A stretch of DNA of 64,000 nucleotides from Gnetum montanum (GCA_015680685.1 MNCI01033639.1:392323-456322); one strand, 5' to 3'. Numbered from the stretch's first letter, positions 1 through 11,640 are shown. Notes: generated by a model not told the origin, from the sequence alone. Made by a program: numbers and translations.

Positions 1-24
1 TGGCACATGCATTAAGTTGTCATG

Positions 25-234
25 TCATTGACACACGTCGCATGTCTTGACCTTGGAAATGTAATCACGCTCTATGTAAGGCCAATAGTAGTCTAAGCAT
101 TTGATTTTTGTTGCCATTGCCTTGGGTGCTATGAGGCCTCCGCATAGTCCCTCGTGCACTTGATCAATGATCGTTTGCACTTCACTATAGCTAACACAAC
201 TTAGCAGTATTCCATCATAGGATCTATGACACAA
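25..234 (-). pseudogene. Integrase N-terminal H2C2 zinc-binding segment
   Basis: This 69-residue minus-strand reading contains VHEGLCGG, then KIKCLDYYWP and KTCDVCQ. The pattern of His residues followed by YYWP and CxxCQ is the H2C2 finger that opens retroviral-type integrases. The catalytic core would continue past position 1 of the window. It follows RNase H in the normal pol order. Translation is open here but isolated, so it is scored as part of a dead element. Confidence 0.8.
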
Positions 235-349
235 GGTGATATCACCTACAAGGACATATTACCATGACCATTTTCGCACTACATCCTTTTGGGCAGTGGT
301 TAGGTGTTGTAGAGGCTCACCCTATTGGAGGTACATCTTAATATCATCA

Positions 350-1425
350 TACCACTCCTATGTGTAAGCTATACTTGTCATGGCTATGAATGCAATGCTT
401 GTTGTTTGAGTAATAGGTTCAGTGCATTTCGTTACTAAAGTGAGTAAGGCATGAAACATGTTGGATGCTATGCTTAAGGCCAAGGTGGCTAATGAATTAG
501 CAATGGTGTTCTCATTATAAGGAATATATTGGATATCTACAGTTGCAAATTGCTTGAGCAGGTGCTTTGCCAAGTCATAGTAAGATTGTAAATGTTGTGC
601 TTTGCAAATGTAAACCTCTGTAACTTGGTTGACAACTAACTATGAATCACCTCAAACTGCTAGGTTTTCAATTGTTAGATCACAGGCTAGTAAAATGCCT
701 CTAAGCAAACCTTCATACTTTGCTACGTTGTTGGTGTAAGGAAATGCAAAGTGATACATGAAGGGTTAGATCTCCTTTGAGGGACACATGATGATCGCAA
801 TGACTCTACCCCCTTGTGAAGTTGAAGCACCATCAAAGTGTAAAACTACCTCAAAGTTGGTAGGTATTTGGCTTATGCTATTAACATGCTTATCCAGAAA
901 TTTTGAATCTATTATCACTTGATCATCTATTGGTGAAGCCATTAGTTGTGTGCCTATTGCTTAACCTTTAGTGAATGCTTGCGCTATGTATTGCAAGTCA
1001 AATTTTGCGGTTATTGCTTTCCATCATGCAATTCAACTACTTTCATAGATGTTTGTAGTAATAGCCTAGAGTACGTTGCTTTTGCAAATGATGCTAGCTT
1101 GACTATGGAAAAAATAATGCCTTTACTTCTTAAGTACGAAGACTAGGGCAAAGCAATTCCTTTCCACATCATTGTGTTTTGCTTCATGTGCTACTAGTGC
1201 ATAGCTTAGGTAGTATAGAGGGACCTTTGAGCCATTGTCTTGCTTTTGATAGATCAGAGAAGCAATGGACATGTTTGAGGTTGCAAGGTAGATGTAAAAT
1301 GGCTTATCTCCTTGCGAAGGGTAGATTGTTGGAAGTTGACCCAGCTCCTTCTTAAAGTTGTCAAGTGCCTCTTGGCATTGAGTTGTCCACTCAAAGTGGA
1401 TTCCCTTTTTGAGTAGATGTTGCAT
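350..1425 (-). pseudogene. RNase H region of Ty3/gypsy pol, decayed
   Basis: RNase H degrades the RNA strand of the hybrid made by RT. The N-terminal part (1425-1123) reads FEWTTQCQEALDNFKKEL, then KPFYIYLATSN, PLYYLSYAL and ERNCFALVFVLKK, the usual start of the RT-linked RNase H. The C-terminal part (573-358) reads YIPYNENTIANSLATLAL, the counterpart of the NxxADALA end of the domain. The middle (about 600-1120) is broken by stops. It lies directly downstream of the RT block on the same strand and upstream of the integrase zinc finger, in canonical order. Confidence 0.8.
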
Positions 1426-1428
1426 TGG

Positions 1429-2270
1429 CTATAACTTATCAATTAACCTTACAATAAATCTACGAATGAATTGCAATTGGCCTTGCAACCTGCGTAGCTC
1501 CTTAAGGTTTGCCAATGGTGCTAAGTTGATGATAGCCTTAACCTTATTGGGGTCTACACATATGCCTACCTCTAATACTAAAAAGCCTAACATGCAACTG
1601 GTCCTAATGCCAAAGACACACTTCTTGGGGTTTAGCCTAAGGTCATTTCTAAGGTAACGTTTGAGTACATGGTCCAAGTCATCTACGTGGTTGTGAGCCA
1701 TCTTGGACTTAATTGCTATGTCATTGACACAGTCATTGAGCAAGTCTAGTAAATAATCACTAAAGATATGAATCATTGTGCATTGGTAGGTTGCTCTTGT
1801 GTTCTTTAGTCCAAAAGGCATCATTGTGTAGCAAAATGTACCCCAAGGGGTCATAAAGGTTGTGCTGAGCTTGTGCTCTAGGTTGATCCAAATCTGGTTG
1901 TACCTCAAGAACCCTAAACCCTAAACCATGAAGGACAATAAGGCACGACCAACTATAGTATCAATGAGTTGGTCAATAATAGGTAATGGAAAATCATTTT
2001 TGATGGTTGCCTTATTCAGATCCTGTATACTTCCATTTTTCATAGGGACAACTAAAATGTTGGAAACCCAATCTGCATAGTGAACTGCCTAGATGAAACT
2101 AGCCTTGTAAAGCTTGCTGATTTCATCATAAACCACCAGTGCCACCTCAATTTTAACTTTATGAGCTTTCTATTTGATTGGTTTTACACGAGGATCAAGG
2201 ATGATGTTATGTTGCACTATGTAAGGGTCTAGGCCTGGCATGTCCTCGTAGGACCATGCAAACACCTTGA
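1429..2270 (-). pseudogene. Reverse transcriptase of Ty3/gypsy element, decayed
   Basis: RT copies element RNA into DNA. The minus-strand reading shows the N-terminal lead-in (DMPGLDPYIVQHN, DPRVKPIKQK), then RYNQI, TPWGTFCYTMMPFGLKN and ATYQ, which are the palm and fingers motifs of plant gypsy RT, followed by LNPKKCVFG and LGFLV. The catalytic YVDD box reads CVND at about 1720-1731, so the first catalytic Asp is lost. Frame breaks occur near 1910-1925 and there are stops in the upstream third. The order and spacing match the family, so the domain call is secure although the protein is non-functional. Confidence 0.88.
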
Positions 2271-2967
2271 TGTTATTGTTGAGGACTTTGATGATGCTTT
2301 ATGTGGGTTGAGACTCTAACAAGGAACTAAGCTAGTGTCTTTGCCTTGCCTCTGTGTTATCATAGGGACTTCGACGAGGGGATCCTCGGTTATGTCACCT
2401 GCCTCTAGATGTAGAGCTTTAAGTAGATGGTCTAGCCAATCCAATGATGCCTCTAGGGATGTTACGTGTGTGTCATAGTTTATGGCCTCAAAGTCTAAGC
2501 ATCATGACATGGAATTGCCATAAGGTCTAGTCAAGATCAGGGGTAAATGAAGAAGCTCATATGTGCTCATGTTACAATCCTGCCAAGAATCCTACAAAAC
2601 AACCAAAAGAATGTCAAGCCGCACATGTCTTAATAAAATAGAATGCATAAGATAAGGCAATGCTATAAAAATTTCACCTAATTGTGTGATTGTGGAATTA
2701 GGTAAGCAAGTGTGGGAACCAGTTTAAGGTAGTAGCGAACCATAGATTGCATGAGATGCATTGGTTTAGGCAAGGTGGGGAAGGTTTGGAATGTGGGATT
2801 AAGCTAGGCATTTGCTAGGCAATCAGGAAAATGCAAAAAAATTTCTAAGTCTAGGAACACTGGAAAAGTTAGAAAATTTTTCTAACTCTTACTACTACAC
2901 TCATCTAGCGTTAGGCACGAGACATGGGATGCTGCCTGAGTAGGTGACGTGTCAATCACCCTATGGG

Positions 2968-2975
2968 TATAAATA
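2968..2975 (+). promoter_or_regulatory. TATA box of LTR-like promoter
   Basis: The sequence GGGTATAAATAGGC is a canonical plant TATA box on the plus strand. About 20 bp upstream is a GACGTG/GTCAATCA stretch resembling a bZIP-type site. The downstream leader has no ORF until about 4.3 kb. Element promoters at 28,509 and 37,021 have the same core octamer. Confidence 0.45.
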
Positions 2976-3839
2976 GGCATTTTCACCATGGTCAACCTAT
3001 CATTTTCAAAAGTAAAAAACAAGAAGTCACCAAGCATAGCATGGCCAAAGCAAGGAGAGCCAGAGTGTAGAAATGAAAGCAAAGAGAACCAAAGCATAGC
3101 CACCAACCATGACATATTGTAGTGAATGCCAACACCTTAGTCTCGCCAAAGTGGATAAGGGAGAATGCATGTTAAGGCACCTTCCCAGGGCACACATAGA
3201 GGAGTGGAAGGAGATGCCATCAGCTAGGTATGATGCTCCTTCTGCTTTTTTTTTTCTTTGCTTTTTCACATTCTTCACATGGAGTTTTGGGTTTTAGGGG
3301 TGGCCTGCCCTAAGTAGGGATCACCACCACTATCGTGGTTGCCATGGCAATAATGGCTAAGAGAAGGGAATGTGTGTGTGTGATGGGTTTTGTGGATTTC
3401 TTATTTTTGGGTCACAGGTAGTGGGGATTTGTACTATTCTGGGGTTTTCTGCACATGGTGTGGGGTGAGGGCTTCCTATGTACTATTTGGGACACAAGGC
3501 TGGGCTGAAATGATTTTTTTTCTTTGGCCGCGGCTAAGATAGCTGTGGCCTAGGACAAGGAAGGAGGAATAATAGCAAATCTAGGGCTAAGGGTTTACCT
3601 CTATTCCCAATGGGTATGTAGGTGAGTGTAACACATGGACGAGGCATCACAAGAGGCAAAGGCATGTGGGAAGGCTACAAGGCACGAGAATGCAAAGCAC
3701 GATGGAGAGGATTTAGTGGCATCGAACACAAGAGCGTAACAAAGTGGGCAAGGCAACCATAGGGATCATGGCTATGTCACACCTGGTACATATTATGTAT
3801 AACTTCCCTTATTTTGCACTTGGATTTTTACATCTAAGT

Positions 3840-4140
3840 GCCTCACTCTAATGCTATGCTTTGAGCTAGAAAAATTTTCTGGACTTTCCTATTTGGAGGC
3901 TATACTTCCAAGAGCATGACCAACAATTAGAAATTTCTTGAAATTTTAAGGGTTACGCTCTATGAGGATTGTAACCGATAGTTAAGAAAAAAATGATGTT
4001 TTTGAGGGAAGAGCATAACCAACAGTTAGAAAAATTCTGATGTTAGAAAGGGTTACACTCTACAATAGCTAGAAACATTTTTCTACCAAAACCTACATGG
4101 GTTGCACTCTAGGAGAACGTAGACAAGAGTTAGAAATTTT
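3840..4140 (+). repeat. Degenerate palindromic-unit repeats (second copy of the 9.5-10.1 kb array)
   Basis: Units resembling GGTTACGCTCT ... AGAGCATAACC, each followed by a TTAGAAAAATT-like segment, recur near 3950-3985, 4010-4045, 4050-4090 and 4105-4135. The same palindrome and trailing motif form a clearer array at 9,554-10,101, in the same orientation. The two blocks may be the two ends of one element or independent copies of one repeat. Confidence 0.5.
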
Positions 4141-4959
4141 TTTATACCCATTAGCTACGCTACCTATAGTTGCCCAGTACAAAAATATAATGTTGAACAT
4201 AAAAAATGCTAAGTGCAAATGTGAAATAGGGATGTTAGTGCTATGTCCCATTGAGCACTAGGCACGTCAGATCGGTGTGCTAACATACCTTTTTTCGCAG
4301 GGTTCATGGGGAAGGCTAAGGATTGCCTAGTCATGCTATTTAACTTCTACTAATGTGCTAAGCATAATTTTAATGCATTTTTTTGTGTGCATTCAATGCT
4401 AACATTCCCATTTTATTGCTGTTGTGGCTACAAGGTATTGTTGAAGCCCATCCTTGTTGTGGTGGAGCTAGTGGTTATCCTTGTTGTATGAGCAAACCCA
4501 TACTGAATGTGCCTGCACTAGACATGTGTGTGGGTCACCAAGCAATGTGGCTTAGATCAAGAGCATGTAAGTTCCTGGAATTCTTGCTTTGACACTTTAG
4601 TGTGATGATGTGGTCACACTTGGCAATGGAAGTAGTTGGTGTTATCATGGAGACATTGTTGCCTTAGGCAAATCAAGGCATTCTAAGATTCTTGTTTGAT
4701 GAGCCTGCTGTTAGTGAGGGAACAAGGAGTTCAAGCTAGGGCCCTAGGGGCATGAGGCCTTTATCCAAGATCTCGTAGATGCCAAAGTTCCAATACTATA
4801 GCAAGAGCAACACCTTGTTTGTTGCTCACCACACACTTACCCTATCTTAGAACCCACCTAGGATAGTGTATTGCACTTGAGGGTGAGTTCTTCTATAATT
4901 TTTCACATTATCCATTTGATTATAACTCATATGAGGATGCTAACTACTTATGTTTATTA

Positions 4960-7700
4960 CTAGATTTACTATTGATGCACTTGGCCTTCACAATGAGGAG
5001 GGAGCCTTGAACTTGACTTGCACTACCTTGCAAGAATTCTCATCCTTTGAGAATGTTCATGTGATAGCGATTAGATAGATTGGGTCTAACCTACCAGAAT
5101 ACCTTCATTAATATGCTAAGGCTTACAAGAGGTGTCAAACCTATGGTTGGTTAGATGCCAAATGGGTGACCAATGTACCTAGCATGGAAGAGGTCTCAAC
5201 CCCACCATCGCCATTTCACACATCATTCATGCTACATAAGTAGTTCATTTTTTTTACTCTTATGCATTTACCACTTTACTTTTCTCATGATGTTAACTTT
5301 GCTTTTGTCTATTGTAGTTGTGGTGACTTCAAGAGAGGTCACAGTGGTTATGACAGGCTACCCTAAAGACACCCTCATCATAAAGTATGGTGATGATGTT
5401 GAGGGTACACAGTGTTGGTTATGCCATGAGGCCCCAATAGAGTTGACTAGCAAGCTTCAATAGGTTGAGCTAATGGACCTTTTCTTGGCTCTTAACCCAA
5501 GCATCCTCATGGTTGAAATGGTCGCAATCATTGACTCTTTTAGTGAGAGTGCCATTTATTTTATTACACAGGTGTGTGGGTGGATTTTGACCTCTGATGA
5601 TTTCTTTGCAGACCTCTTCAACCTTTCCTCTGAGGGCTCATTGGTTGCTGAGAAACCTGACAAAGAGGAGGTGGACCATAGAGAGGACATTGATGAGTGG
5701 TTAGGTACTTCTAAGTTTCTCAAAAGCATATTCATTAAGGAAGTGAGATTACATGTGGTCCACCAACTCTACCCACTCTTTTGTGTTCATGCATTCCTAA
5801 AGCTGCTTTTCCAAGGAAAAATTCTTAGGGTGGAGTAGGCTTGGATGATGAGGGACATGTTAGAGGAAGGCACACGATACAACTAGGCTTCCTACCTTGC
5901 TAGCGACCTGCACACTAAAATCATTAGGTTGCACCACAATCTCTAGGCAAGGTCACATGTTCACTTCGCGTTCTTCACAAGATGCCTACAAAGGTTCGTG
6001 GAGTTTTTGGTGGTTTAGGAGGATAGGCGATGGGGTAGTGCAAGACTGTAACCAACTCTCTAGGCTATGGATTTGGCACTTGTTCACTACCACATAGTCA
6101 CATGACCCCTAGAGGTGATTGGTGAGTCATATTCTGTAACAACTAGAGGCCACTTGGGACGATCTCACCACTCATGTGACAGTGTAGGTGAAGCCCAACT
6201 GGCTAACATCAGGAACACAACTAGCGGGGCACACCTCATTGCTGAGGCAGTGGGATCGTCTAAGATAAAAATTAAAAAGCCACGTCCCACGAAGGAGCCT
6301 ATATAGGAGGTGAAGGAGAGCGGCAAGAGAATCTACTTAAGGTTTTGTGATTTGCGTTTAGGAATTGCAAGTGGGGATAAGCCATTGGATGCCGCTATGC
6401 TAAATTACTATACTAATCATTGGAAATGCTAATCCTAACCTATGTGAATTGTTGGATGTAGGTAAGAGGGCTTCTACAATAGCAGTAGAGCCTGTAGGGG
6501 ATGACATCCCTCTTCAAACTGAGGGATAAGCACAAGAGGAAGAGAAGCAAGAGTCCACAGAGGTCCTATGGCAATTAGAGGAGGAAGGGTTGCTACAGTT
6601 AGATGGAGGTGAGTTTGATAATTTCTTTGACAACATGCAAATGGGCGATCCCCCCACTCTCACACCTAAGGGCTTGTTGGGTAGGAGCTTTGCATCACCA
6701 TCTGTTGTTGTTCTTTTTAACTCCTACATCTTTGGCTATTTGATAATTGCTAAATGTGTTGTATCATACCCACAAGTGTTTTTGCTGATGGTCTAGTGTC
6801 TACCCCCAGTTTTTGCATGTAGTTGTGGGTGGAAGTGCCTGATAAGTTCACCTTCATGAAAGGCCTAGTTGAAGAAATGGTGGACTGCATACAACAAATA
6901 GATCTTGAGATTAGTATGTCTATGTTTGCTTACTTTGCCTTACTAATTTGTTGCTTAGTCTATGGCTAATGTTGTTTTGCCTATTGTATGCTTATGTTCC
7001 AAGCTTTGATGGGACTTAAGCAGGGTGGCCAGAGTTGATGTCATCCTTTAGTTTTCCCCTAAAGTGGAGCAAGTGCCCTATCATGTGTGTGATGAGGCAA
7101 GAAAGTGTATCCTCTTGTGTGTGTGAACATTATGGGAATGTAGGTCCACTAATGAGCATCTATGGAAGTGGGTGCATGAGCTCTAGGATAGGGAAGTGAG
7201 CCAAGATGCTAAATTGGAGGACCTGCATGCTCATCATGATTTCCTAGTAGCTCATGACTGAGGGGACAGTACTTGGCGAACAGCCAAGATTGACTATGCC
7301 AAGTACTAGTCAACCATTCGTGGTAAAAACAAGGGCACCCGAGAGGTGATTGAGCAACACCTACAAATGGACCTATTAGCCAGGAAAAACTAGGATTGGA
7401 AGGACTACAGTGCTAAGGTGTACCAATGGGGTCAAACTTAGAAAAATCATAAACACCAATACAAATAGGAATGAGAGGCATACATTAAAAGGTACAAGGA
7501 TGAGTCCGTGGAGCACCGTTTTCATGACATGTTTCTTGATGCAATTGGCACAACGTGGACCTATTACTTGTTTGCTAGTAATGTAATGATGAGTGGGGCC
7601 CCTAAGAGACACATTGTCATGCTTTTAGGAGAGGTTTCCTTTGCCACATTTTCATCAAGGTCACCCACATAGATAGCTATGGAAAAAGGCAAGACCCTTG
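4960..7700 (+). pseudogene. Degenerate accessory reading frame of a retroelement, family not recognised
   Basis: Plus-strand open stretches at 5173-5463, 5473-5838, 6115-6306 and about 6835-6960 read on from one another with frame changes. They include a hydrophobic stretch (about 5248-5310), an acidic segment (EKPDKEEVDHREDIDEW), a conserved-looking block LHVVHQLYPLFCVHAFLKLLF and a late charged, helix-prone part (7140-7640). The layout (globular N-terminal part, acidic/polar linker, charged helical tail) resembles ORF3 of elements A and D in this window, but I see no firm residue-level match. No gag, RT or integrase motif is present. I do not know its function. Confidence 0.3.
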
Positions 7701-9090
7701 TGGGTATTGGAGGCAAAAATCCTCCAACACTTGAAGGCATGGCTTAGTAGAATGCCTCTAGATATGGATGCAAGCCCCTCTCAAGTTGGTCTAACTTGAA
7801 TTATTTTTATTTATTTTGTGATAATTTTGCATGTCACTCGTTTTTTAGATAATTTATTATCTTATTTTGCTTAAAGTAGGTTCTAGGCCATACCGCAGGC
7901 CCCAGCCAAGCAATAAAGGAAGAGGAAAAGGAACCCTAGCCCCCACCAAACACCATTGGTTGAGCAGTCCAAGATGTAGCCCTGCTATTGGGCAATTTTG
8001 CATTTTTGACAACTGTTTATTTTTAATGTACACTTGAGCTATATATTTCATTGATGATTTAATGGAAATGTAATGGTGTCTCACTGAGAACTTGTTACAC
8101 TCTCTAGAGCATCTATTGTTTTGAACTTAATGGATAAGATTTGGCCTTTGTCCTACGGGGTTCCAAGGGAATTGACAACTAGGACCACTCTACATCAACT
8201 AACTTGCAGGCAACTCCTATGCTGGCCTAGGATCCAGTTGTTGCCATGGAAGGTCCATAGGGGTGTTGCATCCATGCTAGCTCAAAACTAGTAATAGAAG
8301 TGTAGAAAGTATGTGGGACTACCACTAAATGCAGAAGGAATGACGGCCCTCCTTCTAGCGCCAAAAACTATGAAAACCAAAAATGTCAATGGCTAGAACA
8401 TTGAGAGGTTAGTGAACATACAACCTAACCCCAAGTCCATGGAAGGGCCTTGCTGGAAACAAAGATGCGTGTCGTAAACAATCTTGTTGATTGAATAGGG
8501 ACTTACAAGGTGTTATGACAAATGTGTGCAAAAGGGGTTTATACAGTGTTATCAATGGGCACCGAGGCTAGAAAAGCTAGAGCACAGTGGGGTGTCCTGG
8601 CCAAGAACAGCAATGTAAATGTGCAAATGCATACAAAAAAGAAAGAAAACATGAGTGCTATGCTAAATGCCAAAGAAAAAGTGCTTAAAATGTGACAAAA
8701 CTTGAGAATGGAAGTGCACTACCCTAAACGGGGGGAGCGTAGAAATTGCAAGAAAAGAGGTGAGAGTGGTACACAATGTACAAGTAGGCATAGTGGCAGT
8801 GTAGTCATAGTCTCTGGGGTGTCTTGGCTATGGAATTGATGGCTGCCATGGGAACTAACCGTGCCAGGTTAGCTACTGCAGTGTTCCACAACCAAAGTGG
8901 TGAACTGTATACTAGACAATGTGCACTAGGTCTTGGAGTGCACTAAACAAGTGTGCTTAGACTGGTGGTTTGATGGGGTCTTGGAGTGTGCTAAAGTGCC
9001 AAGTGTGCTCAGGTGCAAGAATACTGAAGGATACTAAAAAATGCCAAAATGCCCAATGCACTTTTGGTTTGCCAACCCCTAAAATGTTGA
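7700..9090. other. No gene recognised
   Basis: Only short frames without family motifs are visible. The right part (8.4-9.09 kb) probably is R/U5-like sequence of a minus-strand LTR, because a canonical minus-strand TATA box lies just above it at 9100-9107. Confidence 0.3.
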
Positions 9091-9099
9091 GCGTAGGGG

Positions 9100-9150
9100 T
9101 ATTTATAGGGTTAGGGTTAGCAAAAAATGTGGATTGGATGCCACGTGGCA
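9100..9150 (-). promoter_or_regulatory. Minus-strand TATA box with adjacent perfect G-box palindrome
   Basis: On the minus strand CCCTATAAATACCCC (TATA core 9100-9107) is preceded about 32 bp upstream by TGCCACGTGGCA (9139-9150), a 12-bp perfect palindrome containing the CACGTG G-box bound by plant bZIP/bHLH factors. With the palindromic array further upstream (9.55-10.1 kb), it looks like the U3 region of a minus-strand LTR. No transcript start can be shown from sequence alone. Confidence 0.5.
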
Positions 9151-9280
9151 TGAGGGTAGGTGGGGCTACGCTAGATTTAGCTACACTACCACAGGAGTAC
9201 CAAGTGCTATGCTCTAATGTATTACAACAGATCCCCACAGACTGCTGAATTGTAACTATGTTGCCAAGATTACATGTGCC

Positions 9281-9336
9281 AAAGTTTAAATGACTACAAT
9301 TTCCCTACAAAGTTTAAATGACTACAATTTCCCTAC
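9281..9336 (+). repeat. 28-bp perfect tandem duplication
   Basis: The 28-bp unit at 9281-9308, beginning AAAGTTTAAATGACTACAAT, is repeated exactly at 9309-9336. It lies between the G-box promoter and the palindrome array. Confidence 0.85.
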
Positions 9337-9553
9337 AAATAGTGCAACTTGGAGGCTATGCTCCGAGACTACATCTTCCCCTCTTTCAAGTAGGATCAAG
9401 CATAGGTACAATTTGGAGGACCAATAGGGGATGCCAAAGAGTTACAAATTATTGATCTTGCTTATCTAGGGATGTTGAAGCTGAGATGAAGGTTGATGCT
9501 AAGCTTTGGAGGCTTTTGAAGGTTGTCAGAGGCTTCTTTGTAGTGCTACATAG

Positions 9554-10101
9554 GCTACACTCTAGAGCATAGCACAACACTTAGTTAAATTTTGCAAAAT
9601 TGGATGTTCATCACTAGCTACACTAGCTACACTCTAGAGCGTAGCAGGGACACTTAAAAATTTTGATAGAATTTGCATTTTTCCTTCATGCTATGTTGGC
9701 TACGCTCTAGAGCGTAGTAGGAGGGGTAGCCTCAGAAATTAGAAAATCTGTCAAACTGTTCCTCCATTCTAAGCTATCTTGACAGCTATCAGCTTAACAG
9801 TTAGGCCAACTGGCCACTAAAATGTGTGCTACACTGGCTATGCTCTAAAGCATAGCAACCCCAAGAATTAGAAAATTTGTAGAACTATTTCTTCCATCCC
9901 AAGCCATCCTGATAATTTTTGGCTTGGCACTTGAGCAAACTAGCCATAGAAATGTGTGCTATGCTAGCTACACTCTAGAACATAATAGACAAAGTGAGAG
10001 TGTAGCACAACACTTAGAAAAATTTTCATGTAATTGCTGTTGACACTTCAAAAATCTTGCAAAATAGGCTCTATGATGCATGCTATGCTGGGGAGCATAG
10101 C
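9554..10101 (+). repeat. Array of six 20-bp palindromes (CTACGCTCTAGAGCGTAG type)
   Basis: Imperfect to perfect palindromes start at 9554, 9626, 9699, 9837, 9967 and 10082. The clearest, CTACGCTCTAGAGCGTAG at 9700-9717, is an 18-bp perfect inverted repeat. Others are GCTACACTCTAGAGCGTAGC (9626) and GCTATGCTCTAAAGCATAGC (9837). Compensating pairs of changes keep the arms complementary in several units. Most units are followed by a CACTTAGAAAAATTT-like tail, so the full repeat is about 70-140 bp. The array lies upstream of the minus-strand TATA/G-box at 9.1 kb, consistent with a U3 enhancer-like repeat. Confidence 0.75.
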
Positions 10102-10299
10102 ACCAACACTTAGAAGAATTTGCCAAGTTTTGACACTTCGAAAAATTTGTAGTTAAAGTGTTGAAGCCCAAAATTGGTGGTATTTCACAACCCATCGACA
10201 CACACCTTGTAGAGGTGTCCGTTGATCTCCATGAAACCTTTTACCTTGTGATGAAACTGTTGTTTCTTTTGGTGGTCTAATGTTTGTGGCATCTCTTGA

Positions 10300-11640
10300 G
10301 TGAGAAAATAGGTAAGAATGCCACCATACCATTTAGGCTCAGTGGGTAATTATTCAGTCATAACCATGGTAGTTCATCAGGAAATAGATCAAATAGTGGA
10401 CTTTCCTCCTCTTTGTTGTCCCATTGCAACTGAGACAAGTGGTCAACAACCACATTCTTTTCAATCTACCATTGTAAGATCAAATTTTTATAAGATTACC
10501 AGCCACTGTATGACATAGGGGGTCATCGTTGGTTTATTTATTAGGAAGCAGATCGCACTATGGTTAGTGTGCATAAATATTTTATATCCAAGCACATAGT
10601 GCCTAAACTTTTCCAGAGCAAACACCACTTCCATTAATTCTTTTTCTGTGGTGGTGTAATTTTGTTCTACACCTATAATTCTTTAGCTTGCATAGTGGAT
10701 GTAATATAGACATTTTTTGTCATCCAACTATGTAAGCATAGCTCCCAAGGCGTAATTTGATGCATCTGTCATAACATGAAATGGTTTGGACTAGTTAAGT
10801 GGGTGTAAACTTGGAGTTCCTACAAGTTTCTCCTTCAGTTGTTGGAATCCATTTTTACATTCCTTGATCCAAATAAATGAAGCATCTTTCATTGTTAGCT
10901 CAACCAATGGTTTTGCGATCTTAGAGAAATTCTCTATGAATTGTTGATAGTAGCTAGTGTGTCCAAGGAATGACCAAACATCTTTTACAATTTCCAGTTG
11001 ATGGGTGATCCTTATTTTTTACGGTTGACCTCAATTCCTGCTTGTGAGATTTGGTGCCCCAATACAATGCCTTCTTGGACCATGAGATAGCTCTTTTGCC
11101 AATTGAGCCATAAGTTTGTTTTCACACATCTTTTTAGTACTTACTCAAGGTGGTCCATAAGTGTATAAGTCATCCATAAAGACTTCCACTCTACTACCAA
11201 TTTGCTACTGAAGGATGCTTAAGACCAAGTATTGGAATGTAGCAAGAGCATTACATAGACCAAAAGGCATCTTGTAATATGCAATGGTTCCCTAGGGACT
11301 CGTGAATGTTTTTTTGGCCTAGTCCTTTAGTGTGATCTAGATTTGGTTATATCCATTATAACCATTCAGAAAATTGTAATAGAAATGCCTAGATATGGTA
11401 TCCAACACCTGATCAATGAATAGCAATAGAAAATAATCCTTGAATACTTGCCACCTTTCTTTGGCACAATCACGAGTGGACTAACCCACTCACTATCTAC
11501 AATGGAATAAATAAACCCTACCTTGAGGAGTTGTTTGATTTCCTCTTTGAAGATCTACTTCAATTTGGGATTCAATCACCTCTTTGGCTTCATGGTCAGG
11601 TCAATGTAGATATGATGCTAACATATCCTAGGATCAATCC
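10300..11640 (-). pseudogene. RT and RNase H of Ty3/gypsy element, decayed
   Basis: Minus-strand translation gives GYNQI, then AYYKMPFGLCNALATFQ (about 11252-11285) and VFMDD (11169-11183), the RT catalytic box with both Asp codons intact. RNase H follows as YYIHYAS, then VVFALEKFRHYVLG and IFMHTNHS (10720-10560), ending in VVVDHLSQL near 10430. Stops interrupt RT at several points. A closely similar RT/RNase H pair is on the plus strand at 51.0-52.5 kb. Product roles are reverse transcription and RNA removal; this copy is dead. Confidence 0.85.

Larger units (their letters stand above)
1..2620 (-). mobile_element. Ty3/gypsy (Tat-like) pol remnant, runs off the window start
   Basis: Read on the minus strand, this block gives the ordered pieces of a Ty3/gypsy polyprotein: a linker after protease (about 2600-2280), reverse transcriptase (2270-1430), RNase H (1425-350) and the beginning of integrase (234-25). 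Frames change and stops interrupt every domain, so it is dead. The segment before RT reads VFAWSYEDMPGLDP, a form typical of the plant Tat lineage. That lineage call rests on remembered family motifs, not on a search. The 5' end of the element would lie above 2620, but no matching gag is found there, so the copy is truncated or rearranged. Confidence 0.85.
2621..4300. other. LTR-like non-coding block, unassigned
   Basis: No credible protein is seen. The block has a strong plus-strand TATA box (2968-2975), a purine/pyrimidine-skewed leader after it, degenerate palindromic units at 3840-4140, and an acceptor-like pyrimidine run ending in CAG near 4290-4301 just before the accessory reading frame. 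This looks like LTR and leader sequence of the element that occupies 4.3-8 kb, but I could not pair it with a second LTR. Confidence 0.35.

Noticed and set aside
1912-1928. CCCTAAACCCTAAA, and GGGTTAGGGTTAG at 9108-9120, as interstitial telomere repeats.
   Set aside because: Only two units each, one within pol and one beside a TATA box; chance is sufficient.
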